Below are positions 1-5,937 of a DNA stretch of 8,331 nt, piece after piece. A model generated the notes under the pieces. The model worked only from the letters and a program-made list of their open reading frames with translations, ran no database searches and was not told where the DNA came from. The translations under genes were made by a program, and so were the position numbers. Origin of the DNA: DASUME01 sp038257655 (GTDB lineage Bacteria; Myxococcota_A; Polyangia; Polyangiales; DASUME01). Positions within the stretch are counted from its first letter, which is position 1. Every line of letters begins with the position of its first letter. The stretch spans positions 1 through 8,331 of the forward strand of contig JBBSJC010000362.1 in the NCBI GenBank assembly GCA_038257655.1, in the 5' to 3' direction.

Positions 1-74
1 CGCCATTCGCGCTCAGCATCGCGGCCAGCAGATCCCGGGGCGCCAACGGGTTTGTGGAGCAATGAGCGAGGGCC

Positions 75-1610
75 TCAAGGCTGACCTACTCTGCCTGCGC
101 GAGGGCTCGCAGGGGCCTCCGATGTCCGCGCGCGCTCTGCGCCGGGACTCAGCGCGCGCGCGACCACGTCCAGCAGCGCCTGGCGCGTGAAAGGCTTGGG
201 CAATAACGCCAGATCACCGCGTGCGATCTGGGCGCGGATTTGCTCGTCCGAACCGTACGCAGAGCAGATCAGCACCGGCGTGCCGGGCTGGATCGCGAGA
301 AACTCCTCGATCAGCTTGCTGCCCGCCATATCGGGCATCACCAGATCGGCGCACAGCAAGTCAAAGTGCCGCGTACGAGCCAGCTCGAGCGCAGGCTTGG
401 CGCTGCTGGCCACGTGTGCCTCGTACCCAGCCTCGACCAACAGCGCTTGCATCACGTCACGAATCTGCGGCTCGTCTTCGACGATCAAGATCGCAGCCTG
501 TCGGGTCGCGATACTGCTCTCGCGGGGCGCGATGCCGCTTACCCGCGCATCGGCGCGCGGGAAGTACAGACTGAACTCGGTGCCCTTACCAAGCTGACTC
601 TGCACGCTGACGTAGCCGCCCGCCGCTTCGGTCGTCTCGCGCACATTTGCCAAGCCAAGCCCCGTACCGAGACCAGGCTCTTTGGTGGTAAAAAACGGCT
701 CAAACGCGCGGCTCAGCACGTCTTCGGACATGCCGCTCCCCGTATCGCGCACGCTCAGCACGACGTAACAGCCGGCGAGCAGCGGCAGGCCATGCTCGGC
801 CGTCACCTCGATCGTGTTCGCTGCGAGGTAAATGTCGCCGCCCTCGGGCATCGCGTCACGGGCATTGAGGCTCAGGTTCAGCAAGGCTTGTTCGAGCTGG
901 GTCGGATCGATGCGCACACACAGCGCATCGTCGACCTCGCTGCGATGCACACGAATCGTGTTGGATGTCAGGCGGCCCATCGCTCGCTCCGTACGCTGCA
1001 GCGCCTGCTGAACGTCCAGATTGCGCGGCTTGACCAGCTGCCGGCGCGAAAACGTCAGCAGCTGCTTGGTAAGGTCACTACCCTGTTCGGCCGCCCGCGT
1101 GATCTGGTCTGCAAGCTCGCCTGCCTGCCGATCGTCGCCCAGCTTACGCTTGAGCAACTCCGTGTAGCTCAGGATGACCGTCAGCGTGTTGTTGAAGTCA
1201 TGGGCGATGCCGCCGGCCAGCCTGCCGACAGCTTCGAGCTTATGCGCATGAATCAGCCGCTGTTGGGTCTCGGCGAGCACTTGATGGGCTCGTTCGCGCT
1301 CTAGCACTTCATCGCGCAGCTTCTGCACGAGCGCCCCCCGCTCCTCCAGCGTGCGCGTGAGCACGCGCCAAAGCGACATGCTGATGCCCCCGACAACGAC
1401 GAGCGCACAGACCGCCAAGCTGCCCACGCGCAACCAAGTCAGCAACCCGTCCTCGGTAGAGAGCTGCGTGAACGTGATCGACACGTTGAACAGGGCCAGC
1501 ACCGCGACCACCCACAGAAGCGGTCGCAGCAGCTGCTCTCGCCAGCGGGCGAGCAACAAATCCACGTCCGCCGTGGGAACATCGGAGCTTGGATCAGGCA
1601 CTTCCGTCAT
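75..1610 (-). CDS. Hybrid sensor histidine kinase with C-terminal receiver domain
   Basis: A membrane-bound two-component kinase that should autophosphorylate on His and pass phosphate to its own receiver. In 511 residues I see: a cytoplasmic N-terminus; two membrane segments (about 28-48 and 60-82) joined by a short loop of about 12 residues; a coiled-coil-like linker (about 83-125); a HisKA domain with the H-box GGIAHDFNN (H137); and an HATPase_c domain with N-box NLSLNARDAMP (N245, N249), G1 DTGSGM (289-294), F-box FEPFFTTK (303-310) and G2 GLGTGLGL (313-320). The receiver (about 372-487) has the acidic pair E378/D379, phosphoacceptor D422, S450 and K472. All catalytic residues are present. 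There is no PAS, HAMP, Hpt or output domain, so the signal and final target are unknown. The ATG at 1610 lacks a clear Shine-Dalgarno but sits just before the first membrane segment. The 23-residue tail after the receiver is polar and probably disordered. Confidence 0.95.
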   Translation of the reverse strand: MTEVPDPSSDVPTADVDLLLARWREQLLRPLLWVVAVLALFNVSITFTQLSTEDGLLTWLRVGSLAVCALVVVGGISMSLWRVLTRTLEERGALVQKLRDEVLERERAHQVLAETQQRLIHAHKLEAVGRLAGGIAHDFNNTLTVILSYTELLKRKLGDDRQAGELADQITRAAEQGSDLTKQLLTFSRRQLVKPRNLDVQQALQRTERAMGRLTSNTIRVHRSEVDDALCVRIDPTQLEQALLNLSLNARDAMPEGGDIYLAANTIEVTAEHGLPLLAGCYVVLSVRDTGSGMSEDVLSRAFEPFFTTKEPGLGTGLGLANVRETTEAAGGYVSVQSQLGKGTEFSLYFPRADARVSGIAPRESSIATRQAAILIVEDEPQIRDVMQALLVEAGYEAHVASSAKPALELARTRHFDLLCADLVMPDMAGSKLIEEFLAIQPGTPVLICSAYGSDEQIRAQIARGDLALLPKPFTRQALLDVVARALSPGAERARTSEAPASPRAGRVGQP

Positions 1611-1667
1611 GTCGGTACTTTTACGAGTCTAACGCAACTTCAATTGCAGTAAGTGCATAAAAATCGC

Positions 1668-1687
1668 GCTGCACAATATTATGCAGC
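1668..1687. promoter_or_regulatory. 20-bp near-perfect dyad upstream of the kinase gene
   Basis: The sequence GCTGCA-C-AATATT-A-TGCAGC is self-complementary except for one mismatched pair, and has an AT core flanked by GC arms. It lies 57 bp upstream of the kinase start, in an AT-richer stretch of the divergent intergenic region. On the minus strand it contains a -10-like TAATAT. Two further TGCA tetramers lie at 1645-1648 and 1654-1657. This is a plausible dimeric-regulator operator or part of the kinase promoter. The binding protein is unknown and the assignment rests only on symmetry and position. Confidence 0.4.
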
Positions 1688-1749
1688 CTGCGATGGGCTA
1701 AGCGCGCTGGGAGCGGCTGTCGCTTGGGATGTCGGCGCATTGATCTCAT

Positions 1750-1769
1750 TTGTCCATCATTCAGGACAA
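1750..1769. promoter_or_regulatory. TTGTCC-N8-GGACAA inverted repeat upstream of the zinc-ribbon gene
   Basis: Perfect 6-bp arms are separated by 8 bp, giving a 20-bp operator-sized dyad 126 bp upstream of the zinc-ribbon membrane protein start and 139 bp upstream of the kinase start. Position and symmetry fit a transcription-factor site. No recognised consensus is matched, and a 6-bp inverted repeat can arise by chance. Confidence 0.25.
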
Positions 1770-1880
1770 CAAAACGACGCCCTGCCCAGCGAGTTGCCTT
1801 TTCCGTCCAGCTGTTGCGACAATCGGGACCGCGCTAGAGCCGGGGTGGCTAGCGCTGCGCGTCAGCTTACGCGCGACGAC

Positions 1881-1886
1881 AGGAGA
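1881..1886 (+). promoter_or_regulatory. Shine-Dalgarno fixing the start of the zinc-ribbon protein
   Basis: AGGAGA lies 9 nt before the ATG at 1896. It decides the start: the reading frame is open back to an ATG at 1653, but that upstream stretch shows no recognisable protein character. The zinc ribbon begins within seven residues of the 1896 start. Confidence 0.75.
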
Positions 1887-1895
1887 ATAGAGTCG

Positions 1896-2420
1896 ATGGC
1901 GGATATGGTCACCTGCCCGATGTGCGGCTTCGAGAATCAGTCCGGCGCGACGCGCTGTGTGTCCTGCGGCGCAAAAATCGAAGCTTTCGGCGCTGGCGAG
2001 TACACAGAGGAGGAGTCGCGCGCGCGGCGCTTCGAACAGGAAGACTTCGAGTGGAAATGGGCGGGCATCGCCTGCGGCGTGTACATCGCGATGCAGTTCG
2101 TCGTGCTCGTGATTTTGCCGCTGATCATCTCGAGCTTTGATCCGCAAGGCTTGGGCGGTCTCGGTATCAGCGTGGTCATCTGGTTCTTTGGGGGGATCGT
2201 GATGGGTTTGATCTCGCCCGGAAAAACCTTCGTCGAGCCAGCCGTAGGCGCGGCTATGGCAGCGGTCCCGACCATCCTCTATCAGCGCGCGATCACCCCC
2301 GAGGGTTTTGAGCCGTCGATGCTCGCCTACATCGTGGCGGGCGTGCTCGGCATCATGATCTCGCTGTTTGGCGCGTTCCTCGGTGAGCGCATCCAGATGG
2401 GCGGCGGAAAACCCGCCTGA
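1896..2420 (+). CDS. Zinc-ribbon, multi-pass membrane protein of unknown function
   Basis: A 174-residue protein. The N-terminus carries a four-cysteine zinc ribbon, CPMCGFENQSGATRCVSCG (C7, C10, C21, C24), of the small zinc-ribbon type often found at the start of bacterial membrane proteins. A charged cytoplasmic stretch rich in E and R follows (about 35-53). About four hydrophobic segments come next (approximately 56-80, 88-107, 114-130, 142-163), ending in a short basic/glycine tail. No catalytic motif is visible. The ribbon should face the cytoplasm and may bind a partner or nucleic acid, but this is inference. The gene is divergent from the hybrid kinase and could share its control region. 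It appears monocistronic, with 207 bp before the next gene. The start is chosen from the Shine-Dalgarno at 1881 and from where protein-like sequence begins. I do not recognise a named family beyond the zinc ribbon. Confidence 0.8.
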   Translation: MADMVTCPMCGFENQSGATRCVSCGAKIEAFGAGEYTEEESRARRFEQEDFEWKWAGIACGVYIAMQFVVLVILPLIISSFDPQGLGGLGISVVIWFFGGIVMGLISPGKTFVEPAVGAAMAAVPTILYQRAITPEGFEPSMLAYIVAGVLGIMISLFGAFLGERIQMGGGKPA

Positions 2421-2489
2421 GCCTGCGCGCTGCAGCCGGCTCGGCTCGCGCGTAGTGAAGCTTCAGCGGGCCTGCACACGGCTGGCTGC

Positions 2490-2504
2490 GTCCCGATCCG
2501 GGAC
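2490..2504. other. Small perfect hairpin GTCCCG-ATC-CGGGAC
   Basis: A 6-bp GC-rich stem with a 3-nt loop lies 70 bp after the zinc-ribbon gene stop. It is followed by a purine-rich stretch, not a T-tract. It could be a weak terminator, a 3' end-stabilising structure or chance. It is the only compact perfect stem noticed between this gene and the acyl-CoA dehydrogenase operon. Further right, an AT-rich patch at about 2531-2551 is the best place for the operon promoter, but no clear -35/-10 pair can be assigned. Confidence 0.25.
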
Positions 2505-2580
2505 AAGAAGCTTGCCTTCCACGCGCCCTCGTATTAAACGTTAGTCAATAAGCGAGCGCGAACCCTGGGTAAACATGACG

Positions 2581-2612
2581 GGCCGCGACTGCGCACGGCC
2601 GCGACTGCGGAC
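2581..2612 (+). repeat. 16-bp tandem duplication in the leader of the acyl-CoA dehydrogenase operon
   Basis: Two adjacent copies of a 16-bp unit beginning GGCCGCGACTGCG occupy 2581-2596 and 2597-2612 and match at 15 of 16 positions. The second copy ends one base before the purine-rich Shine-Dalgarno AAGGAAGG (2614-2621) of the ATG at 2628. This is probably a replication-slippage duplication. It may change the 5' leader structure or serve as a double binding site. Confidence 0.7.
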
Positions 2613-2627
2613 AAAGGAAGGTCAGCG

Positions 2628-3938
2628 ATGGAACGCGCAATCGAGCAGTCCCTGCGGCTGCTCAGTCAGCTCGCCACGTCTCCCCTGGTCGAACGCATGG
2701 GCTGGGCCGATTCGGTCGAAAAGCTCGTGACGCGTGGCACGCGCGTAGGTCTGCGTGCCGCGAGCGAAGTTGCCAAACAAGCGGCCCCCCTGGTGAAGCT
2801 GCTCACTCCCGTACGCATGCAGCCGGACGGCTTAGAAGCCCCGGATCTGTTCGATCTGACGCCAAGCGATTCGCAGGCGCTCGTGCGCGACACAATGGCG
2901 CGCTTTGCCCGCGAGCAGATGCGCGCGGCCGCGCTGAAAGCCGATGAAGCCTGCGCGCCGCCGGCAGGCTTTTTGGAGGCATGTCACGAGCTAGGGCTGT
3001 CGCAGCTCGCTGTGCCGGAGGCGCTGGGCGGCGCCGCAGAAGCGCGCTCCCCCGTCACCAATGCGCTGATCGCCGAAGAGCTCGGCCGGGGCGACATGGG
3101 GCTAGCGCTGGCTGCCCTTGCGCCCCTGGCCGTGGTGCACGCGCTGGTCGAGTGGGGCACAGCCCAGCAGCAGGCCGCCTATTTGCCGCGCTTTGTCGGC
3201 GACGCGTTCATGCCGGCGGCCCTCGCCTGGCTTGAGCCTCGGCCGTTGTTCGACCCCGAGCGGCCGGCGACGCGCGCCTCGTTGCGAGGCGGCGATTTCG
3301 TGATCTCGGGCGAAAAGTCGCTGGTGCCGCTCGCGCTCGCGGCCGAGGTGCTGCTCGTCGTGGCCGATCTGGGCGGCAAACCGCAGGCGTTTCTGATCGA
3401 CCGCGGCACAGCGGGAGTGAGCATCGAAGCTGCGCCCGCGATGGGCTTGCGCGCAGCCCAGCTTGGCCGCGTGAAGCTCGATCAGGTGCGCATCCCGCGC
3501 GGCAACAAGCTTGGGGGCGAGGCAGGCATCGATACCGAGCGTTTGCTCGATTTGTCGCGCATCGCCTGGGGGGCGCTCGCCGTCGGCCAAGCGGCGGCCG
3601 TGATCGATTACGTGAAAACGTATGCACTCGAGCGCGTGGCCTTTGGCGAGCCTATCGCCCATCGCCAATCAGTCGCGTTCATGATCGCAGACATGGCGAT
3701 CGAGCTCGATGCGATGCGTTTGATGGTCTATCGCGCGGCCAGTCGCGCCGAACACGGCCTTACCATTCGTCGCGAAGCGTCGCTTGCGCGCGTGCAGTGC
3801 GCCGAGAAGGGCATGCTGATCGGCACAAGCGGCGTGCAGCTGCTCGGCGGGCACGGCTTCATCAAGGAGCACCCGGTCGAGCTTTGGTATCGACACCTGC
3901 GCGGCGTCGGCGTGTTTGAAGGTGCGTTGCTCGTTTAG
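2628..3938 (+). CDS. Divergent acyl-CoA dehydrogenase family protein (first of a pair)
   Basis: A 436-residue FAD-dependent acyl-CoA dehydrogenase-fold protein, expected to act in alpha,beta-dehydrogenation of an acyl-CoA. An N-terminal helical extension of about 78 residues precedes the ACAD N-domain (about 80-190). The middle beta domain (about 195-290) keeps ISGEKSLVPLA. The C-terminal domain keeps FGEPIAHRQSVAFMIADM (339-356), GTSGVQLLGGHGF (399-411) and WYRHLRGVGVFEGALLV, with the putative catalytic base E431. Odd points: the canonical TEPxAGSD flavin/substrate loop is replaced by LEPRPLFD (202-209), the usual EGT is EGA, and the protein stops five residues after that Glu, so the normal C-terminal tail is missing. 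The ATG has a strong Shine-Dalgarno (AAGGAAGG, 2614-2621). The next gene, another acyl-CoA dehydrogenase, starts 28 bp after the stop, so they are surely co-transcribed. Substrate is unknown; it may work as a heteromer with its neighbour. Confidence 0.9.
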   Translation: MERAIEQSLRLLSQLATSPLVERMGWADSVEKLVTRGTRVGLRAASEVAKQAAPLVKLLTPVRMQPDGLEAPDLFDLTPSDSQALVRDTMARFAREQMRAAALKADEACAPPAGFLEACHELGLSQLAVPEALGGAAEARSPVTNALIAEELGRGDMGLALAALAPLAVVHALVEWGTAQQQAAYLPRFVGDAFMPAALAWLEPRPLFDPERPATRASLRGGDFVISGEKSLVPLALAAEVLLVVADLGGKPQAFLIDRGTAGVSIEAAPAMGLRAAQLGRVKLDQVRIPRGNKLGGEAGIDTERLLDLSRIAWGALAVGQAAAVIDYVKTYALERVAFGEPIAHRQSVAFMIADMAIELDAMRLMVYRAASRAEHGLTIRREASLARVQCAEKGMLIGTSGVQLLGGHGFIKEHPVELWYRHLRGVGVFEGALLV

Positions 3939-3966
3939 TGCGTCGCTAGGGACAGAAGGCTAACCG

Positions 3967-5199
3967 ATGATTTATCTCGAGATTCCAAAGAAGCTGAAGC
4001 CCCTGGCGATGCAAGCGCACCAGGTGGCAAAAGGCGTATTTCGCCCGATTTCCCGCAAATATGACCGCCTGGAGCATGAGTTTCCAAGGGAGCTCAAGCT
4101 GCTTGGCGCGGCGATGCGCGGCATGGGCCAGGCGGGCGTGACCCAGGGTGCCGGCACAAGCGCGCTGTCCGCCAAAGCCGAAGACAGCGGCAGCGCTGAC
4201 GGCAGCAGCCACAAAGCTGTCCGCAACGGCGGCAACATGGCGACCATGCTCGGCATGGTGGAGCTGTGTTGGGGCGACATCGGCCTCGCGCTCAGCATTC
4301 CCGGCCAGGGCCTGGGCAATGCCGCGATCGATGCCGTCGCCACGCCCGAACAAAAGGCGCGCTTTGGTGGCAAGTGGGCGGCGATGGCGATCACGGAGCC
4401 CAATGCGGGCAGCGATTCTGCGGCGGTGCGCGCGACAGCCACACTCGAAGGCGACCAGTGGCTGCTCAACGGCGAAAAGATCTTCGTCACCGCAGGCGAG
4501 CGCTGCGACGTGGTCGTCGTGTGGGCGACGCTCGACGCGCGTCAGGGGCGCGCCGCGATCAAGTCCTTTGTCGTCGAAAAGGGCACCCCAGGCATGCGTG
4601 TGGCGCGCCTCGAAAAGAAGATGGGCATCCGCGCCTCGGACACCGCGACGCTCGTGTTCGAAGACTGCCGCATTCCCAAGGACAACATCCTCGGCAGCGC
4701 GGAAGTGGATCCCAAACAGGGTTTTGCCGGCGCGATGCAGACCTTTGACAACACGCGTCCGCTCGTCGCTGCGATGAGTCTGGGTGTGGCGCGCGCATCC
4801 TTGGAACGAACGCGCGAGCTGCTGGCAAAGGACGGCGTGCGTCTCAACTACGGCGGCAGCTTGATCACGAAGAGCGCGATCGAAGCGACGCTGATTGGCC
4901 TCGAAGCGGAGCTTGAAGCCGCTTACCTGCTGACGATCCGCGCCGCCTGGATGGCCGACAATCGACAGCCCAACTCGATGGAAGCCTCGATGGCCAAGGC
5001 CAAGGCCGGGCGCGTTGGCAACATGATCACCTTACGCTGTGTCGAGCTGTGCGGCTCGGTCGGCTACGGCGAAGACGAGCTGCTTGAGAAGTGGGCGCGC
5101 GATTCGAAGATCCTCGACATTTTTGAAGGCACCCAGCAGATCCAGCTGCTCGTAGTGGCGCGCAGGTTGCTCGACTTGAGCTCGGCGCAGCTGCGCTAG
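3967..5199 (+). CDS. Acyl-CoA dehydrogenase (canonical, second of a pair)
   Basis: A 410-residue acyl-CoA dehydrogenase that should introduce a trans-2 double bond into an acyl-CoA thioester and pass electrons to an ETF. Motifs in order: AITEPNAGSD (141-150), the FAD/substrate loop; NGEKIFVTAGE (168-178); KKMGIRASDTATLVFEDCRIP (217-237) in the middle beta domain; GSVGYGED (363-370); and KILDIFEGTQQIQ (381-393) with catalytic Glu E387. Length and order match the family, with a normal C-terminal tail after EGT. A low-complexity Ala/Gly/Ser stretch (about 56-85) sits in the N-domain. The Shine-Dalgarno AGAAGG (3954-3959) is 7 nt before the ATG, and the gene follows the divergent paralog by 28 bp. 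No ETF, thiolase or enoyl-CoA hydratase gene is nearby, so the chain-length class cannot be set. Convergent with dcd downstream. Confidence 0.95.
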   Translation: MIYLEIPKKLKPLAMQAHQVAKGVFRPISRKYDRLEHEFPRELKLLGAAMRGMGQAGVTQGAGTSALSAKAEDSGSADGSSHKAVRNGGNMATMLGMVELCWGDIGLALSIPGQGLGNAAIDAVATPEQKARFGGKWAAMAITEPNAGSDSAAVRATATLEGDQWLLNGEKIFVTAGERCDVVVVWATLDARQGRAAIKSFVVEKGTPGMRVARLEKKMGIRASDTATLVFEDCRIPKDNILGSAEVDPKQGFAGAMQTFDNTRPLVAAMSLGVARASLERTRELLAKDGVRLNYGGSLITKSAIEATLIGLEAELEAAYLLTIRAAWMADNRQPNSMEASMAKAKAGRVGNMITLRCVELCGSVGYGEDELLEKWARDSKILDIFEGTQQIQLLVVARRLLDLSSAQLR

Positions 5200-5201
5200 T
5201 A

Positions 5202-5219
5202 GGGCGTCGTTGACGCGCC
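5202..5219. terminator. Possible hairpin between convergent genes
   Basis: GCGTC-GTT-GACGC (5204-5216) forms a 5-bp stem with a 3-nt loop. It extends by two more G-C pairs if one G (5217) is bulged. It begins just after the stop of the second acyl-CoA dehydrogenase, in the 56-bp gap before the convergent dcd gene, where a bidirectional terminator is expected. There is no T-tract on either side, so the call rests on location and stem only. Confidence 0.3.
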
Positions 5220-5255
5220 AAAGGCCGCTTCGAGGCTCACTCTAACATAGCGGGC

Positions 5256-5870
5256 TCAATCGTTTTCCGCGGCATCGGGGGCCGTCCGATCAGGTCCTGT
5301 CAGGTCACGTGCGATGCGGCTACCGACAGGGCCGCGCTGCCCGTGATACTTGCTGCCTCGGGCGGGGCCGTAGGGACGTTCTGCGGGGCTTGTCATCTCG
5401 TGGAACACCAGCTGACAGACGCGCATGCCTGGATAGAGCCGCACGGCGCAGCGGCCGAGGTTGGAGATCTCAAGGGTGATCTGCCCTTCGAAGCCCGGGT
5501 CGACAAAGCCTGCTGTCGCGTGCACCACGATAGCCAACCTGCCGAGGCTGCTGCGACCCTCGACGCGTGCGACCAAGTCGTTGGGCACGCGCACGTTTTC
5601 GATCGTCGAGCCGAGCACGAAGTCACCCGGGTGCAGCACGATCGCTTGGCCGTCGGGGATCACGAGCTCATCCATGGCGAGATCCATCGACGCGCGCGAC
5701 TCGCGGGGATCGAGAATGTCTATACGCCCCGGCCGCAGCGTCAGAAAGCGCGCATCGAGCCGAAGATCAAAGCTTGCAGGTTGCAGCTGCAGCGCGAGAT
5801 CTTCGATAGGTTCGATGCCGATCTCTCCGCGCTCCAAGCGCGCGCGCAACTCACGGTCAGACAAGATCAT
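5256..5870 (-). CDS. dcd: dCTP deaminase (possibly the bifunctional dUMP-forming type)
   Basis: A 204-residue cytosolic enzyme of the trimeric dUTPase/dCTP deaminase fold, acting in pyrimidine deoxynucleotide supply for dTMP synthesis. Diagnostic stretches: start MILSDRELRARL; QPASFDLRLD (30-39); LHPGDFVLGSTIE (79-91); the nucleotide-binding GRSSLGRL (105-112); HATAGFVDPGFEGQITLEISN (117-137) with catalytic Glu E134; and the C-terminal PYG...SKYHGQRGP (167-181), which closes over the nucleotide. The TAGF-DPGF form resembles, from memory, the bifunctional dCTP deaminase/dUTPase of Mycobacterium tuberculosis more than the E. coli deaminase (TAHRIDPGW). A one-step dCTP to dUMP reaction is therefore plausible but unproven. 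The last 14 residues are a polar tail beyond the usual end. The start is supported by AGGAGGG about 6 nt upstream on the minus strand. It lies 67 bp downstream of the pseudouridine synthase gene on the same strand. Confidence 0.95.
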   Translation of the reverse strand: MILSDRELRARLERGEIGIEPIEDLALQLQPASFDLRLDARFLTLRPGRIDILDPRESRASMDLAMDELVIPDGQAIVLHPGDFVLGSTIENVRVPNDLVARVEGRSSLGRLAIVVHATAGFVDPGFEGQITLEISNLGRCAVRLYPGMRVCQLVFHEMTSPAERPYGPARGSKYHGQRGPVGSRIARDLTGPDRTAPDAAEND

Positions 5871-5879
5871 GGCGCCCTC

Positions 5880-5897
5880 CTAGGCGCGTGAGCCTAG
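5880..5897 (-). promoter_or_regulatory. CTAGGC-N6-GCCTAG inverted repeat touching the dcd ribosome-binding site
   Basis: A perfect 6-bp inverted repeat with a 6-nt loop lies in the 67-bp gap between the pseudouridine synthase stop and the dcd start. Read on the minus strand, the 3' arm ends in the first bases of the AGGAGGG Shine-Dalgarno of dcd. A transcript hairpin would therefore sit directly against the ribosome-binding site. It could instead be a DNA-protein operator or an intergenic processing stem. Confidence 0.35.
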
Positions 5898-5937
5898 CGG
5901 ATGACCCGAGCGCGCAACACCCGTAAGCCAAGGCGAA

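Noticed and set aside
1..74. Minus-strand reading frame reading LAPRDLLAAMLSANG toward the left edge, with possible TTG or ATG starts.
   Set aside because: Fewer than 75 bases are visible, there is no Shine-Dalgarno and no recognisable motif. It could be the first codons of a gene downstream of the kinase, but it cannot be supported.
240..1304. A 354-codon open frame antisense to the hybrid kinase.
   Set aside because: Its product is composition-biased (rich in R, Q, A, H) and lacks domains. It mirrors a kinase gene with all motifs intact, so it is a GC-rich shadow frame.
1783..1800. A sigma-54-like TGC-N10-TTGC pattern (CTGCCCAGCGAGTTGCC).
   Set aside because: The essential -24 GG is GC, and no enhancer-binding protein is encoded nearby.
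1653..1895. Upstream in-frame extension of the zinc-ribbon protein (81 codons).
   Set aside because: It has no protein-like features, overlaps the putative operators and lacks a Shine-Dalgarno. A good Shine-Dalgarno sits at the internal ATG at 1896.
2531..2555. AT-rich patch with a minus-strand TTGACT and plus-strand TATTAA and CAATAA, upstream of the acyl-CoA dehydrogenase operon.
   Set aside because: No properly spaced -35/-10 pair was found on either strand. It is the likely promoter zone but not callable as a promoter.
3102..3668. A 188-codon minus-strand frame inside the first acyl-CoA dehydrogenase gene.
   Set aside because: It is a shadow of a well-supported coding frame, has no domain and is biased in composition.
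3900..3966. Possible frameshift truncating the first acyl-CoA dehydrogenase after EGALLV.
   Set aside because: The other frames after the stop do not continue into a normal ACAD tail, and the next gene has its own Shine-Dalgarno 28 bp later, so the short C-terminus looks native.
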